Origin: Azospirillum sp. B4
GTDB lineage: Bacteria > Pseudomonadota > Alphaproteobacteria > Azospirillales > Azospirillaceae
Direction: 5' to 3'
Assembly: GCF_000333275.1 (NCBI RefSeq)
Contig: NZ_BACU01000323.1
Span: 1 to 48,282, forward strand
DNA: 48,282 nucleotides
Shown: positions 17,623-26,334 of the stretch, piece by piece
How the letters are laid out: each line of letters begins with the position of its first letter
Position numbering within the stretch: the stretch's first letter is position 1
The notes under the pieces: generated by a model
What the model was told of the DNA's origin: nothing
The model's database searches: none
Seen by the model: only the letters and a program-made list of their open reading frames with translations
Position numbers and translations under genes: made by a program

Positions 17623-19989
17623 TCAGTGGCCGACCACCTGCACCAGGTCCGCCGGCGCCTTGGCGAAGGGCTCGCGCGAGCCGTCGGCCGTCAGCTTGCC
17701 GGCCTTGTCATCCCAGCGCAGGGTGGCGAGGACACCGCCCTTGCCCTTCTCGTACTCCAGGCTCAGGCCGTCGTCGTCATAGACGGTGAAGGCGCCGTCG
17801 CGGCCCGGGTAGACCTTCAGGGCCACGATCTTCTGCTTCTCCGCCGTCGACTGCACCTCGGACCCCATCGGCAGGATGGAACCGGCCCGCACGAACAGGG
17901 GGAGCTGGTCAATGGGGGCGGCCACCGTCACCCACTGGCCGCCGGCCAGCTTCTCGTTGGTCCAGTAGTTGTACCAATCGGCGCCGGCGGGCAGGTAGAC
18001 CTGCTTTTGCGTCTGTCCGGCCTGCGTCACCGGGGCCACCAGGAAGGCGGGACCGAACATGTATTCGGTGCCGATGTCCGCCACGGTGGGATCGTGGGGG
18101 AAGTCCATCCACAGGGCGCGCATGAAGGGCACGCCGGTGTCGTAGGTCGCCTTGGCCTGGGCGTACAGGTAGGGGACCAGGGCATAGCGCAGTTTGTCAT
18201 AGCGGGCCATGATGGCCTCCGCCGCCGGGCCGAAGGCCCAGATCTCCGTATGCTTGCGGTCGCCATGCAGGCGCAGGGTGGGCAGGAAGGTGCCGTACTG
18301 GAACCAGCGGACCATCAGCTCCGGATAGTCGTGGTTCTGGCCCACCGTCTCTTCCGCCCCGGCGGGGCTGACCAGCGGCGTGCCGGTATAGTCGGTGGTC
18401 TGCGGCAGGTACTGCCAGCCGCCGATGTCGTTGCCCCAATAGGCGATGCCCGACGCCGTCATGTTCAGGCCGGTGGGGATCTGGCGCCGCAGGGCCTCCC
18501 AGGTCGGGGTGATGTCGGACGACCAGAACAGGGCGCCGGTGCGCTGGGACCCCAGATAGGCGGCGCGGGACAGGATCAGCGGCCGGCGGTTGGGCCGCCA
18601 GGCGCGCATCCCCTGGGCCACGCCCTCGACATGCAGCAGCGGGAACAGGTTATGGTACCGGTCGCCGGAACCGATGGAATAGAAATAGCCGTCGGGCACC
18701 AGGTCGGGCTCGGTCTCATCCAGCCAGGGATAATCGAACCCGTGGCTCAGCACGTTGTCGCGGGCGTGTTCCCAGAACCACTTGCGGGCGTCGGGGTTGG
18801 TCGCGTCGATCAGGCCGCCCACGCGGTCGGAGCGGAAGGGCAGGCCGTCCACGCTCTTGCCGTCCTCGTCCTTCAGCAGATAGCCCTTGGTGTCCAGCTC
18901 ATTGTAATAGCGGCTGGCGGTCTCGAACCGCGGCCAGATGGACACGATGGACTGCATGCCCAGGGCGTGCAGGTCCTGGTTCATGGCGTCGGGGTTGGGG
19001 AACTCGGCCGGGTTGATGTCCAGCTGGCCCATGCGGGTCCAGTAGAACCAGTCCAGCACCATGATATCCAGCGGATACTTCTTCTGCCGGTAGGTCCTGG
19101 CCACCCGCAGCATCTCATCCTGGCTGTCATAGCGCGCCTTGGACTGGATCAGGCCGAAGGCGGCCTTGGGCGGGATGGGCGTCTTGCCGGTCAGCCGGGC
19201 ATAGGCGCCGTAGATGTCGGCCGGGGTGTCGCCGGTGATGACGAAGAAGCTGACCCGCTCCCCCACGGTGGAGGACAGGGTGGTGGCGCCGTTGACGCCC
19301 GCGCTCAGGATGGTCTCGGCCGGGTTGTCCCAGACGATGGCATAGCCCTTGGAACTGACCAGCACCGGCACGCACACCGTCTCGCCGCCGGGGGCGTCGT
19401 ACCAGTGCTTGCAGTCCAGGGTGCGGCCGCGCAGGTCCAGCGGGCCCAGCGACTGCTGGTTCTGCCCCATGCCGTAGTAGTGCTCATCCGCCGGCGATTT
19501 GAAGCTGGCGCCCACCTGGTAGGTCTTCTCACCCGCCACGGTGTGCGGCGCCATGGACCAGCCGTCCATGGCCAGCACTACCTGGCCCTGGGCGTTCTTC
19601 ACCTGCAGGGTCACGGGCGGCAGCTGCGGCGCGAAGTACTTCTCCATCTGGCTGGGCACGCGCGGCGGCTTGGCGGCGTCGACATGCAGGCTGAGCGCGT
19701 TGGAGGTGAAGCTGTCGCCCGTCTGGTCGCCCACGCGGCGGAAGCCGCCATTGTCCACGGCGCCGGGCAGCAGGCCATAGCCGGGGCCCTTCAGCGCCTG
19801 GTCCTTCTCCGTGGCGATGGTGACGCGCACCACGTTGGCGCCATACCCTTCCACCGCGACATAGGCGCCGTTGCGGTCCAGCACCGCCACGGGCTCGGCC
19901 ATGGCCATGCCGGACGTTAGCGCTACCATCGACGTGAACGCTGCCAGTGCCGTCCGCAGGAACGGCGTCATTTTCCGTGAACCCACCAT
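17623..19989 (-). CDS. GH31 glycoside hydrolase, periplasmic alpha-xylosidase/alpha-glucosidase-like
   Basis: This 788-residue protein has a signal peptide (FLRTALAAFTSMVALTSGMAMA), an N-terminal beta-sandwich, a TIM barrel and C-terminal beta domains. The nucleophile is Asp424 in YPWLDETEPD and the likely acid/base Asp492 in FWSSDITPTW; SGIAYWGNDIGGW is also typical. The WLDETEP form of the nucleophile motif resembles alpha-xylosidases and related exo-glycosidases more than sulfoquinovosidases. An alternative ATG at 19971 would shorten it by six residues. The gene has its own AT-rich promoter region and lies upstream of PhyH on the same strand but is separated from it by repeat R3 and operator C, so common regulation is not shown. 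Confidence 0.9.
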   Translation of the reverse strand: MVGSRKMTPFLRTALAAFTSMVALTSGMAMAEPVAVLDRNGAYVAVEGYGANVVRVTIATEKDQALKGPGYGLLPGAVDNGGFRRVGDQTGDSFTSNALSLHVDAAKPPRVPSQMEKYFAPQLPPVTLQVKNAQGQVVLAMDGWSMAPHTVAGEKTYQVGASFKSPADEHYYGMGQNQQSLGPLDLRGRTLDCKHWYDAPGGETVCVPVLVSSKGYAIVWDNPAETILSAGVNGATTLSSTVGERVSFFVITGDTPADIYGAYARLTGKTPIPPKAAFGLIQSKARYDSQDEMLRVARTYRQKKYPLDIMVLDWFYWTRMGQLDINPAEFPNPDAMNQDLHALGMQSIVSIWPRFETASRYYNELDTKGYLLKDEDGKSVDGLPFRSDRVGGLIDATNPDARKWFWEHARDNVLSHGFDYPWLDETEPDLVPDGYFYSIGSGDRYHNLFPLLHVEGVAQGMRAWRPNRRPLILSRAAYLGSQRTGALFWSSDITPTWEALRRQIPTGLNMTASGIAYWGNDIGGWQYLPQTTDYTGTPLVSPAGAEETVGQNHDYPELMVRWFQYGTFLPTLRLHGDRKHTEIWAFGPAAEAIMARYDKLRYALVPYLYAQAKATYDTGVPFMRALWMDFPHDPTVADIGTEYMFGPAFLVAPVTQAGQTQKQVYLPAGADWYNYWTNEKLAGGQWVTVAAPIDQLPLFVRAGSILPMGSEVQSTAEKQKIVALKVYPGRDGAFTVYDDDGLSLEYEKGKGGVLATLRWDDKAGKLTADGSREPFAKAPADLVQVVGH

Positions 19990-20013
19990 CTTGAGATCCT
20001 GTCCTCCAGGGGT

Positions 20014-20029
20014 CCGGGCGCGCGCCCGG
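20014..20029. promoter_or_regulatory. Perfect 16-bp palindrome in the GH31 leader
   Basis: CCGGGCGCGCGCCCGG is self-complementary and sits 25-40 bases upstream of the GH31 start codon, just downstream of the AT-rich stretch 20036-20066 that could hold the promoter. It may be an operator or a leader hairpin. No regulator gene is adjacent. Confidence 0.35.
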
Positions 20030-20236
20030 CTTCTTTGGATATAAATATTATAAAATTTCTAATCGCACGTCATCGTCCCGGTGCAAAGGATAAAACGCCC
20101 GCGCGGGCCTGTTTAGGAGAATGGCGCCAGCCCCTCCGGCCGTGCGCGCGCGGCAAGGTGCCACCCAGGCCCCGGGCCTGCGCGCAAAGGCGATCGGCCG
20201 GCCCCAGGCCGTACGGATGCTGGCCCGGCCTCACAC

Positions 20237-20368
20237 CAGCGGCATGAACACTCATGCCGCTGTAGGCCCCGACCGGGGCCGCCGGACCTTTTCGGGGAGC
20301 GGAGCGGACTGAAAAGGGAGGATAGCCAAGCCCGCGGACGCGGGCGCCCGGCGCCTGAGGGAGCCCCA
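20237..20368 (+). repeat. Dispersed hairpin repeat, copy R4 (complete)
   Basis: In order: hairpin 1 (arm CAGCGGCATGA, loop ACAC, 20237-20262), hairpin 2 (GGCCCC-GACC-GGGGCC, 20265-20280), the linker CGCCGGA plus TTTTCGGGGAGCGGAGCGGA, AGCCAAG, hairpin 3 (CCCGC-GGAC-GCGGG, 20331-20344) and the tail CGCCCGGCGCCTGAGGGAGC. The tail ends two bases before the cysE stop codon. Confidence 0.8.
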
Positions 20369-20370
20369 AC

Positions 20371-21240
20371 CTAAATCGAATAATTAAACGAGCTGTAGGC
20401 CAGGTCGCTGAGGGTCTGGTCCAGCTGCCGGGCGCCGTTGCGGGCGCTGTCGTCCACCTTCACCACCCTGGCCGGGACGCCGGCGACGGTGGAATAGGGT
20501 TCCGTCGGACGCAGCACCACGGAACCGGCGGCCACCCGGGTGTAGGCGCCGATCTCGATATTGCCCAGGATCTTGGCGCCCGCCCCGATGATGGCGCCCT
20601 GGCGCACCTTGGGGTGGCGGTTGCACGTCTCCTTGCCGGTCCCGCCCAGGGTGACGTCCTGCAGCATGGACACGTCGTCCTCCACCACCGCCGTCTCACC
20701 CACCACCAGGCCGGTGGCATGGTCCAGGAAGACGCCCTTGCCGAAGGGCACGGCCGGGTGGATGTCGGTCTGGAACACGTCGGACGAGCGGCTCTGCAGG
20801 TACAGCGCGAAGTCGCGCGCGCCGTTCAGCCACAGCCAGTGGGCCAGCCGGTGGGTCTGGATGGAATGGAAGCCCTTGAAGTACAGCACCGGTTCGATCA
20901 GCCGCTCGCACGCCGGATCGCGCTCCAGCACGGCGGCGATGTCGGCGCGCAGGGCGGCGGGAATGGTCGGGTCGTCCTTGGCCGCCTGGTTGAAGGTGTC
21001 CACGATCAGGGCCTGGGACACCACGTCGTTCTTCAGCCGGGCGGCGATGCGGTGGAACACCGCCGATTCAAAGGAGGACTGGTTGATGATGGAATCCAGG
21101 AACAGGGGCGCCAGCATGGGGGCGCCGGCCAGCGCCTCCTCCGCCTCATGCCGGATGCGGTCCCACAGGCCATCCCCGGTCAACTGCGCACCTGCCGTTT
21201 CCCGCCTCACCAAGGCCAACCGCCCCCCAAGCACCGCCAT
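20371..21240 (-). CDS. cysE: Serine O-acetyltransferase
   Basis: CysE converts serine and acetyl-CoA to O-acetylserine for cysteine synthesis. The 289-residue protein has the N-terminal SATase helical domain and a C-terminal left-handed beta-helix of hexapeptide repeats, with the catalytic site in FQTDIHPAVPFGKG, FLDHATGLVVGETA and the motif TLGGTGKE. The ATG at 21240 is chosen because CAGGAGG lies six bases upstream; the frame continues to 21288 without a ribosome site. The C-terminus ends in isoleucine (NYSI), as in CysE proteins that dock into cysteine synthase. It has a separate promoter. Its closeness to the SsuD-like gene may reflect sulfur metabolism but could be chance. Confidence 0.93.
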   Translation of the reverse strand: MAVLGGRLALVRRETAGAQLTGDGLWDRIRHEAEEALAGAPMLAPLFLDSIINQSSFESAVFHRIAARLKNDVVSQALIVDTFNQAAKDDPTIPAALRADIAAVLERDPACERLIEPVLYFKGFHSIQTHRLAHWLWLNGARDFALYLQSRSSDVFQTDIHPAVPFGKGVFLDHATGLVVGETAVVEDDVSMLQDVTLGGTGKETCNRHPKVRQGAIIGAGAKILGNIEIGAYTRVAAGSVVLRPTEPYSTVAGVPARVVKVDDSARNGARQLDQTLSDLAYSSFNYSI

Positions 21241-22042
21241 CGCCGCCTCCTGACACGGGGTAAATCGTGCACCAGCGATGGGCTGCACCGGGAACGTATA
21301 AGATCATTGCGGCGCCGGGGGCAATTTCGCAATGCTCAATCATGGCAGCCCTTCGCTTGAGGGATACTCATGAATTGGTCGCGACCGCCGATATGACCGG
21401 CATCACTGGCGGGCGGCCTGGAATGGCCTGAACCGGGCCGCCGCCGCCCGGGCACGCCCACTCCTGGCGCGGACATTTGAACACACCATCGGAGTGGCCC
21501 TTGCGGAACAGTTGATAAAGACGACGTTCCGCGATGGGTGGCTTGGAACCGCCTCCTCATAAATGATTTCCCCGCCCATTGACGCATAATGTGAGGGAAT
21601 TCAAAGAATGCTCAAGTCACTGCATATCAATGTTCGCTCAATGCGGGCACCTGCGCGTCATGTCGTCCATCTACCTAAATCGAGTCTTTTCCATTGTAAG
21701 GACTGGCGGCATGCATCTGTGAAAAATTGACGCATGATATGTAAGAAATTGACGCAGGTATGGCGCGTTATGGCGCAATATCTGTGATGTATTGTCACAT
21801 CACCTGAAGTAGGTATGGGAGATTGTATCCATGATCGGCGGCTTGGCGTTGGTTCCGATAAGTATTTGAAATTGATGCATATATCCCGCCGACTACAATA
21901 TTATGCATGCATGCTCCAGGCGGATTGAACGCGTTAATGGCAAAACAGAGTTGACACATTTGCCGCGTGTCGCATCCGATACAGCCAATGATTGCGCACC
22001 ATGCGCAATATTTGTTCGCCAATATCGGGGCTTCTTTCGTCG
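21241..22042. other. Long AT-rich intergenic region upstream of the bacteriocin exporter
   Basis: About 800 bases without a recognisable gene, much AT-richer than the surroundings from about 21550 on. It holds three ATTGACGCA repeats (annotated separately), an imperfect inverted repeat around 21783-21799 and a TTGACA hexamer at 21951-21956 that may be the -35 box of the exporter promoter. A 40-codon ORF at 21608-21730 has a possible ribosome site but no recognisable features. Confidence 0.5.
21578..21757 (+). promoter_or_regulatory. Three ATTGACGCA direct repeats
   Basis: ATTGACGCAT occurs at 21578-21587 and 21726-21735, and ATTGACGCAG at 21748-21757. The last two are 22 bases apart start to start, about two helical turns, so one protein dimer could contact the same DNA face. 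They lie 285-465 bases upstream of the exporter start. Function is inferred. Confidence 0.4.
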
Positions 22043-24199
22043 ATGCTTTCCTTCCGTCATCGTTCTCAGGTTGAGACCGTGCTGCAATCGGAGTCGGCGG
22101 AGTGCGGGCTGGCGTGCCTGGCCATGGTGGCGGGCTACCACGGGCACCGCGTGACCTTGTCGGAGCTGCGGCGGCGGCATGCGGTGTCGCTGAAGGGCAC
22201 GACGCTCAAGACGCTGATCGCCATCGCCGACGCCTTGGGTTTCACCAGCCGGCCCTTGCGGCTGGAGCTGGACGACCTGCCCAAACTGAAGCGCCCCTGC
22301 GTGCTGCATTGGGACCTGGCGCATTACGTGGTGTTGAGCCGGGTGACGCCGCGCTGGGTGGAGGTGCACGACCCCGCCAGCGGCCTGCGCCGCCTGACCC
22401 ATGCCGAGGTGTCCAAGCATTTCACCGGCGTGGCGCTGGAACTGACGCCGGCGGCCACCTTCCAGAAGCGGGAGGTGGTGGAGCGGGTGCGCCTGGCCGA
22501 CCTGTGGTCCAAGGCGGCGGGCTTCGTTCCCAGCCTGGTGCAGATCCTGGCGCTGTCGGCCCTGCTGGAGCTGTTCGGCCTGGTGTCGCCCCTGGTCAAC
22601 CAGATGATCGTGGACGACGCGATATCCAAGGGCGATCTGGACCTGCTGAACGTCATCGTCATCGGCGCCGCGCTGCTGCTGCTGATCCAGGCGGGGACAA
22701 CCCTGCTGCGCGGCTATGTGCAGATGCATTTCGGCACGCTGCTGACCTTCCAGATGCGCGGCAATCTGCTGCGCCACGCCCTGCGCCTGCCGGTGCCCTG
22801 GTTCGAGAAGCGGCGCCTGGGCGACATCATGTCCCGTTTCAACTCGCTGCAGCCGGTGCAGGACCTGCTGGCCGGCGGCATCATCTCGGTGGCGCTGGAT
22901 GGGGTCATGGCCCTGATCACCCTGGTGGTGATGGTGCTCTACGCCCCCGTGCTGACGAGCGTCGTCCTGGCTTGGTTGGTACTGTTGATCGGGGTGCGGC
23001 TGGGCACCTTCCCCTGGCTGAAGCGCCTGGCCAACGAGGGCATCCAGTACCAGTCCAAGGTGGACAGCGTGTTCCTGGAGACCATCCGGGGCGCCCGAGC
23101 CTTCAAGCTGTTTGGGCGGGAGCGGGAGCGCCACGCCGTGTGGCAGAACGCCTACGCCGACAGCGTGAACAATGGCCTGCGGGTGCAGAAGGTGGGACTG
23201 AACGGCGGCGCCGGCCTGTCCATCCTGTCGGGGGCGGAGACGCTGCTGGTGTTCTACCTGGGTGCCAAGGCGGTCATCGCCGGGGAGATGACCCTGGGCA
23301 TGCTTATGGCCTTCCAGTCCTATCGCGGCCAGTTCTCCAGTGCCGCCCTGTCGCTGGTGAACCAGTTCTTCAAGTTCCGCATGCTGGGCCTGCACCTGGA
23401 ACGTCTGGCCGACGCCGTGCACCAGGACCCCGAGGCGGGCCTGGGTGCCGAGGTGCGGGAGGAACGGCCGCTGACCGGCGCCCTGGCCCTGCGCAACCTC
23501 AGCTTCCGCTATGCCGAGCATGAGCCCTGGGTGCTGAAGAACGTGGCCCTATCCGTCGAGCCCGGGCAGTTCGTGGCGTTCGTCGGCCCCTCGGGCGGCG
23601 GCAAGTCCACCCTGCTGAAGCTGCTGATGGGCCTGTACCCGCCCAACGAGGGGGAGGTGCTGGTGGATGGCCTGCCGCTGACCGCCTTCGGCCTGCGGGC
23701 CTACCGGGAACGCATCGGCGTGGTCATGCAGGACGACCAGTTGTTCGCCGGCACCATCGCCGACAACATCGCCTTCTTCGATCCCGACCTGGATCTGGAA
23801 CGGGTGGAGGAGGTGGCCAAGCTGGCGGCCATCCATGAGGATATCGTGCGCATGCCCATGGGCTACATGACCCTGGTGGGCGATTTGGGCTCCACCCTGT
23901 CGGGTGGGCAGCAGCAGCGGGTACTGCTGGCGCGCGCATTGTACCGGTGGCCCAGCGTCCTGTTCCTGGACGAGGGGACGGCCAACCTGGACATGCTGGC
24001 GGAACGCCGCATCATGCAGGCCTTCGCCGCCCTCGCCATCACCCGGGTGGTGGTGGCGCACCGGCCCACGGCCATCGAGGGGGCCGACCGGCTGTTCGCG
24101 GTGGAGGGCGGGCAGGTGCGGGAACTGGTGCGGGAGGTTCCCAGCCAGCCGCCGCATCTGGTGCCGACCCCGGTCGAGACGCTGGAGGCCGTGCCATGA
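22043..24199 (+). CDS. Peptidase-containing ABC exporter (C39 peptidase, bacteriocin type)
   Basis: This protein of about 718 residues joins a C39 cysteine peptidase (Gln15 and Cys21 in LQSESAECGLACL, His94 in DLAHYVVL, Asp110 in HDPASG), a six-helix membrane domain and an ATPase (Walker A GPSGGGKST, signature LSGGQQQR, Walker B VLFLDEGTANLD). The family (CvaB, RaxB) cuts double-glycine leaders from peptides and exports them. I use the ATG at 22043, which puts the catalytic Cys where the family has it; ATG at 22001 and TTG at 21992 are possible and no start has a strong ribosome site. The stop overlaps the HlyD gene (ATGA). A matching leader peptide is encoded 1.3 kb downstream. Confidence 0.92.
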   Translation: MLSFRHRSQVETVLQSESAECGLACLAMVAGYHGHRVTLSELRRRHAVSLKGTTLKTLIAIADALGFTSRPLRLELDDLPKLKRPCVLHWDLAHYVVLSRVTPRWVEVHDPASGLRRLTHAEVSKHFTGVALELTPAATFQKREVVERVRLADLWSKAAGFVPSLVQILALSALLELFGLVSPLVNQMIVDDAISKGDLDLLNVIVIGAALLLLIQAGTTLLRGYVQMHFGTLLTFQMRGNLLRHALRLPVPWFEKRRLGDIMSRFNSLQPVQDLLAGGIISVALDGVMALITLVVMVLYAPVLTSVVLAWLVLLIGVRLGTFPWLKRLANEGIQYQSKVDSVFLETIRGARAFKLFGRERERHAVWQNAYADSVNNGLRVQKVGLNGGAGLSILSGAETLLVFYLGAKAVIAGEMTLGMLMAFQSYRGQFSSAALSLVNQFFKFRMLGLHLERLADAVHQDPEAGLGAEVREERPLTGALALRNLSFRYAEHEPWVLKNVALSVEPGQFVAFVGPSGGGKSTLLKLLMGLYPPNEGEVLVDGLPLTAFGLRAYRERIGVVMQDDQLFAGTIADNIAFFDPDLDLERVEEVAKLAAIHEDIVRMPMGYMTLVGDLGSTLSGGQQQRVLLARALYRWPSVLFLDEGTANLDMLAERRIMQAFAALAITRVVVAHRPTAIEGADRLFAVEGGQVRELVREVPSQPPHLVPTPVETLEAVP

Positions 24200-25440
24200 C
24201 CGCCGGCCTGTTCCGCCCCGAGGCGGTGGAGAACCGCCGCCGGCGCCTGTGGGGCGAGGTCATCATCGTCCAGCCGGTAAGCCACGGGGTGATGACGGCG
24301 GTGCTGAGCCTGTTCACCGTGGCGGCGGCCACCTACCTGGTGACCGGCACCTACGCCAAGACCGAGACGGTGCAGGGCTATGTCGCCCCCACCGGTGGTC
24401 TGGCCCAGGTCTACGCCAGCAAGGGCGGCATCGTGACGGCGGTGCTGGCGCACGAGGGCGACCTGGTGGCGCAGGGCCAGCCGCTGGTGGCGCTGTCGCT
24501 GGAGACGGCGGGCGCGGACGGCCCGGTGGGGGAGAAGCTGCGGCTGGAAACCCAGGCGCGCATCCGCGAGACCGACGCCCAGATCGCGGCGGCCGAGGCG
24601 CGCTATGCCGAGGAGGGCCGGCGCCTGGCCGCGCGGCTGAAGGGCATCGCGGAAGAGCTGTCCAGCCTGGACCAGCGCCTGGTGTCGGAGCGGGACCTGC
24701 AGATGCTGCAACGGGACGATGTGACCCGGTATGCCGAGCTGGAGGCCAACGGCAACGGCACGCGGCTGGAACTGTCGCGGCGCAAGCAGCAGGTGCTGGC
24801 GCAGGAAGGTTCTATCCGGGAGCTGGAACGCCAGCGGGAGTCGCGCCAGGGTGACCTGCGGGACACGCAATCGCAACTGGCCACGCTGCCGGCGGAGCGG
24901 TCGGACAAGCTGGCGCAACTGCGCGGCGCCCGCAGCGAGCTGGAGCAATCGCTGGCGCAACTGGAGGTGAACCGGGGCTACGTCATGGTGGCGCCGGTGG
25001 CGGGCCGGGTGGCGGCGTTGCAGGCGCAGCCCGGGCAGACGGCGGCGGCGCAATCGCCGCTGGCGGCCCTGGTGCCGGCGGACAGCGACCTGGAAGCCAA
25101 CCTGCTGGTGCCGTCGCGGGCGGCGGGGCTGATCCAGCCGGGGCAGGAGGTGCGGTTGCGGGTGGACGCTTTCCCCTACCAGCGCTTCGGCGCGGTGCGG
25201 GGCCGGGTGGTGCAGGTCAGCCACGCCACCTACCGCGAGGGCGAACTGCTGGCGCCCATCCCCTACAAGGACCCGGTGTACCGGGTGACCGTGAGCCTGG
25301 AGCGCACCAGCGTCACCGCCTATGGCGAGGACCGGCCGCTCACCTCCGGCATGACCCTGACCGGCGATGTCGTCACCGACCGCTGGCACTTCATCGACTG
25401 GATGCTCGACCCAATAAGGGCAGTATCTAGAAAATACTGA
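24196..25440 (+). CDS. HlyD/CvaA-type membrane fusion protein of the peptide exporter
   Basis: The 414-residue adaptor has an N-terminal cytoplasmic stretch, one membrane helix (about 33-55), lipoyl halves ([16 protein letters not shown] and [16 protein letters not shown]) around a long coiled coil of about 150 residues, and a C-terminal beta-barrel, as in CvaA and RaxA. It is coupled to the exporter by an ATGA overlap. With an outer-membrane channel encoded elsewhere it would form a type I secretion line for the downstream precursor. The last codons and the following DNA drop in GC. Confidence 0.9.
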
Positions 25441-25522
25441 AGACGGAGGATGTCAAGAAAAAGATCATGTGAGGTTAACGGATTTTGAAGACGTTCTTTC
25501 ACGGAAATCAGAGGATATGGCT

Positions 25523-25897
25523 ATGTATGAGCTGAGTAATGATCAGGTCGAATCAGTTTCTGGAGGCTTGACTGCAGAAACGGTCGGCAGTTCAATTGGC
25601 TCCGCCGTTGGCGGATACCTCGGAACGCCAGGTGGTCCTTTCGGTGTTATGGCGGGAAGTGCTGCGGGCGGAATTCTGGGAGGCGCGGTTGGATCACGCT
25701 TTGACAATGGGTTGCCCCTAACGCCGGAAAATATTAATTCCACCGCCAGCTCGGCAATTTCGCAGGAGAGTAACACACCATCGTCGGACAGCTTCATCGG
25801 CGGCTATGGAGGCGGTGGGGGTGGTGGGGATGGGGGTGGTGGTGGCAGCCCAGGTTCATGGTCCCAATTCGATAATGGCCATATGAACGAAGATTAA
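25523..25897 (+). CDS. Bacteriocin/microcin-like precursor with double-glycine leader
   Basis: The 124-residue precursor starts at ATG 25523 with GAGGAT eight bases upstream; ATG 25517 is too close to it. The leader [15 protein letters not shown] has hydrophobic residues at -4, -7 and -12 before the GG cut site, the pattern read by C39 peptidases. The core of about 109 residues begins with a Gly/Ala-rich helix-like stretch with several GxxxG spacings ([24 protein letters not shown]), then a Ser/Thr-rich linker, a poly-Gly segment and the acidic end HMNED. The motif S(R/Q)FDNG occurs twice. It lies 82 bases after the HlyD gene and before a strong terminator. I know no named bacteriocin that matches the whole chain. 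Confidence 0.82.
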
Positions 25898-26023
25898 GGA
25901 ATTCTAGTTGCCGCTCATGATTTGATTAGCACTTTAACATCGCTTTCCTGAAAACTGCCAGCGATGCGGTGCCAAGGTACCGTACATGATGGTGCTCCCA
26001 ATTATGAGATAGGCTTAGATTCT

Positions 26024-26080
26024 CGGAGTATGGTCTGTGGTCATAGAATCATGACCATCACAGGCCATACTCCGGTTTTT
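26024..26080 (+). terminator. Rho-independent terminator after the precursor gene
   Basis: A long hairpin has outer arms CGGAGTATGG (26024-26033) and CCATACTCCG (26065-26074), with additional inner pairing around CTGTG/CACAG and GTCAT/ATGAC, and is followed directly by GTTTTT. It lies about 130 bases after the precursor stop. Confidence 0.8.
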
Positions 26081-26127
26081 GCGTTTTGGTCTAAATTTTG
26101 TGTGTAACGGATGAAAGTGAGGTCGAA

Positions 26128-26334
26128 ATGAATTCGGCAAAAAGAATAATGTATTCCATATCAATCGCTTTGTCTTTGTTGGTGTATTTGTTCGCAAAAT
26201 CTATAATATTAAAAATATACCCAATACCTGATGATGGCTCTGGGCATTTTATTAGGAATTCGGCGGCAGTTATTATTGGATCCATATCATTTTTTGGTTT
26301 TTATTTGATTCTATCAGTCATAAGGCGCCGTTAG
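26128..26334 (+). CDS. Small two-helix membrane protein, possible immunity protein
   Basis: This 68-residue protein from ATG 26128 (GAGG six bases upstream) has two hydrophobic segments, about residues 7-29 and 43-62, a short external loop (YPIPDDGSGH) and a positively charged end (RRR). Codon use is AT-rich and unlike the flanking genes. It follows the precursor and its terminator on the same strand. Bacteriocin immunity proteins are often small, basic membrane proteins encoded beside the precursor, so that role is plausible; it has no family motif I recognise. Confidence 0.55.
   Translation: MNSAKRIMYSISIALSLLVYLFAKSIILKIYPIPDDGSGHFIRNSAAVIIGSISFFGFYLILSVIRRR

Noticed and set aside
17623-19989. 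GH31 enzyme as a sulfoquinovosidase completing a sulfosugar pathway.
   Set aside because: The nucleophile region (WLDETEPD) and SGIAYW segment look like alpha-xylosidase/alpha-glucosidase members, and the gene lacks the LysR motif of the neighbouring cluster.
21608-21730. A 40-codon ORF in the AT-rich leader as a second bacteriocin peptide or leader peptide.
   Set aside because: It has no double-glycine leader and no hydrophobic or Gly-rich core, and it overlaps one of the ATTGACGCA repeats.
21783-21799. CRP/FNR-like site TGTGA-N7-TCACA.
   Set aside because: The spacer is seven bases, not six, and it is far from the operon start; it may be chance in AT-rich DNA.
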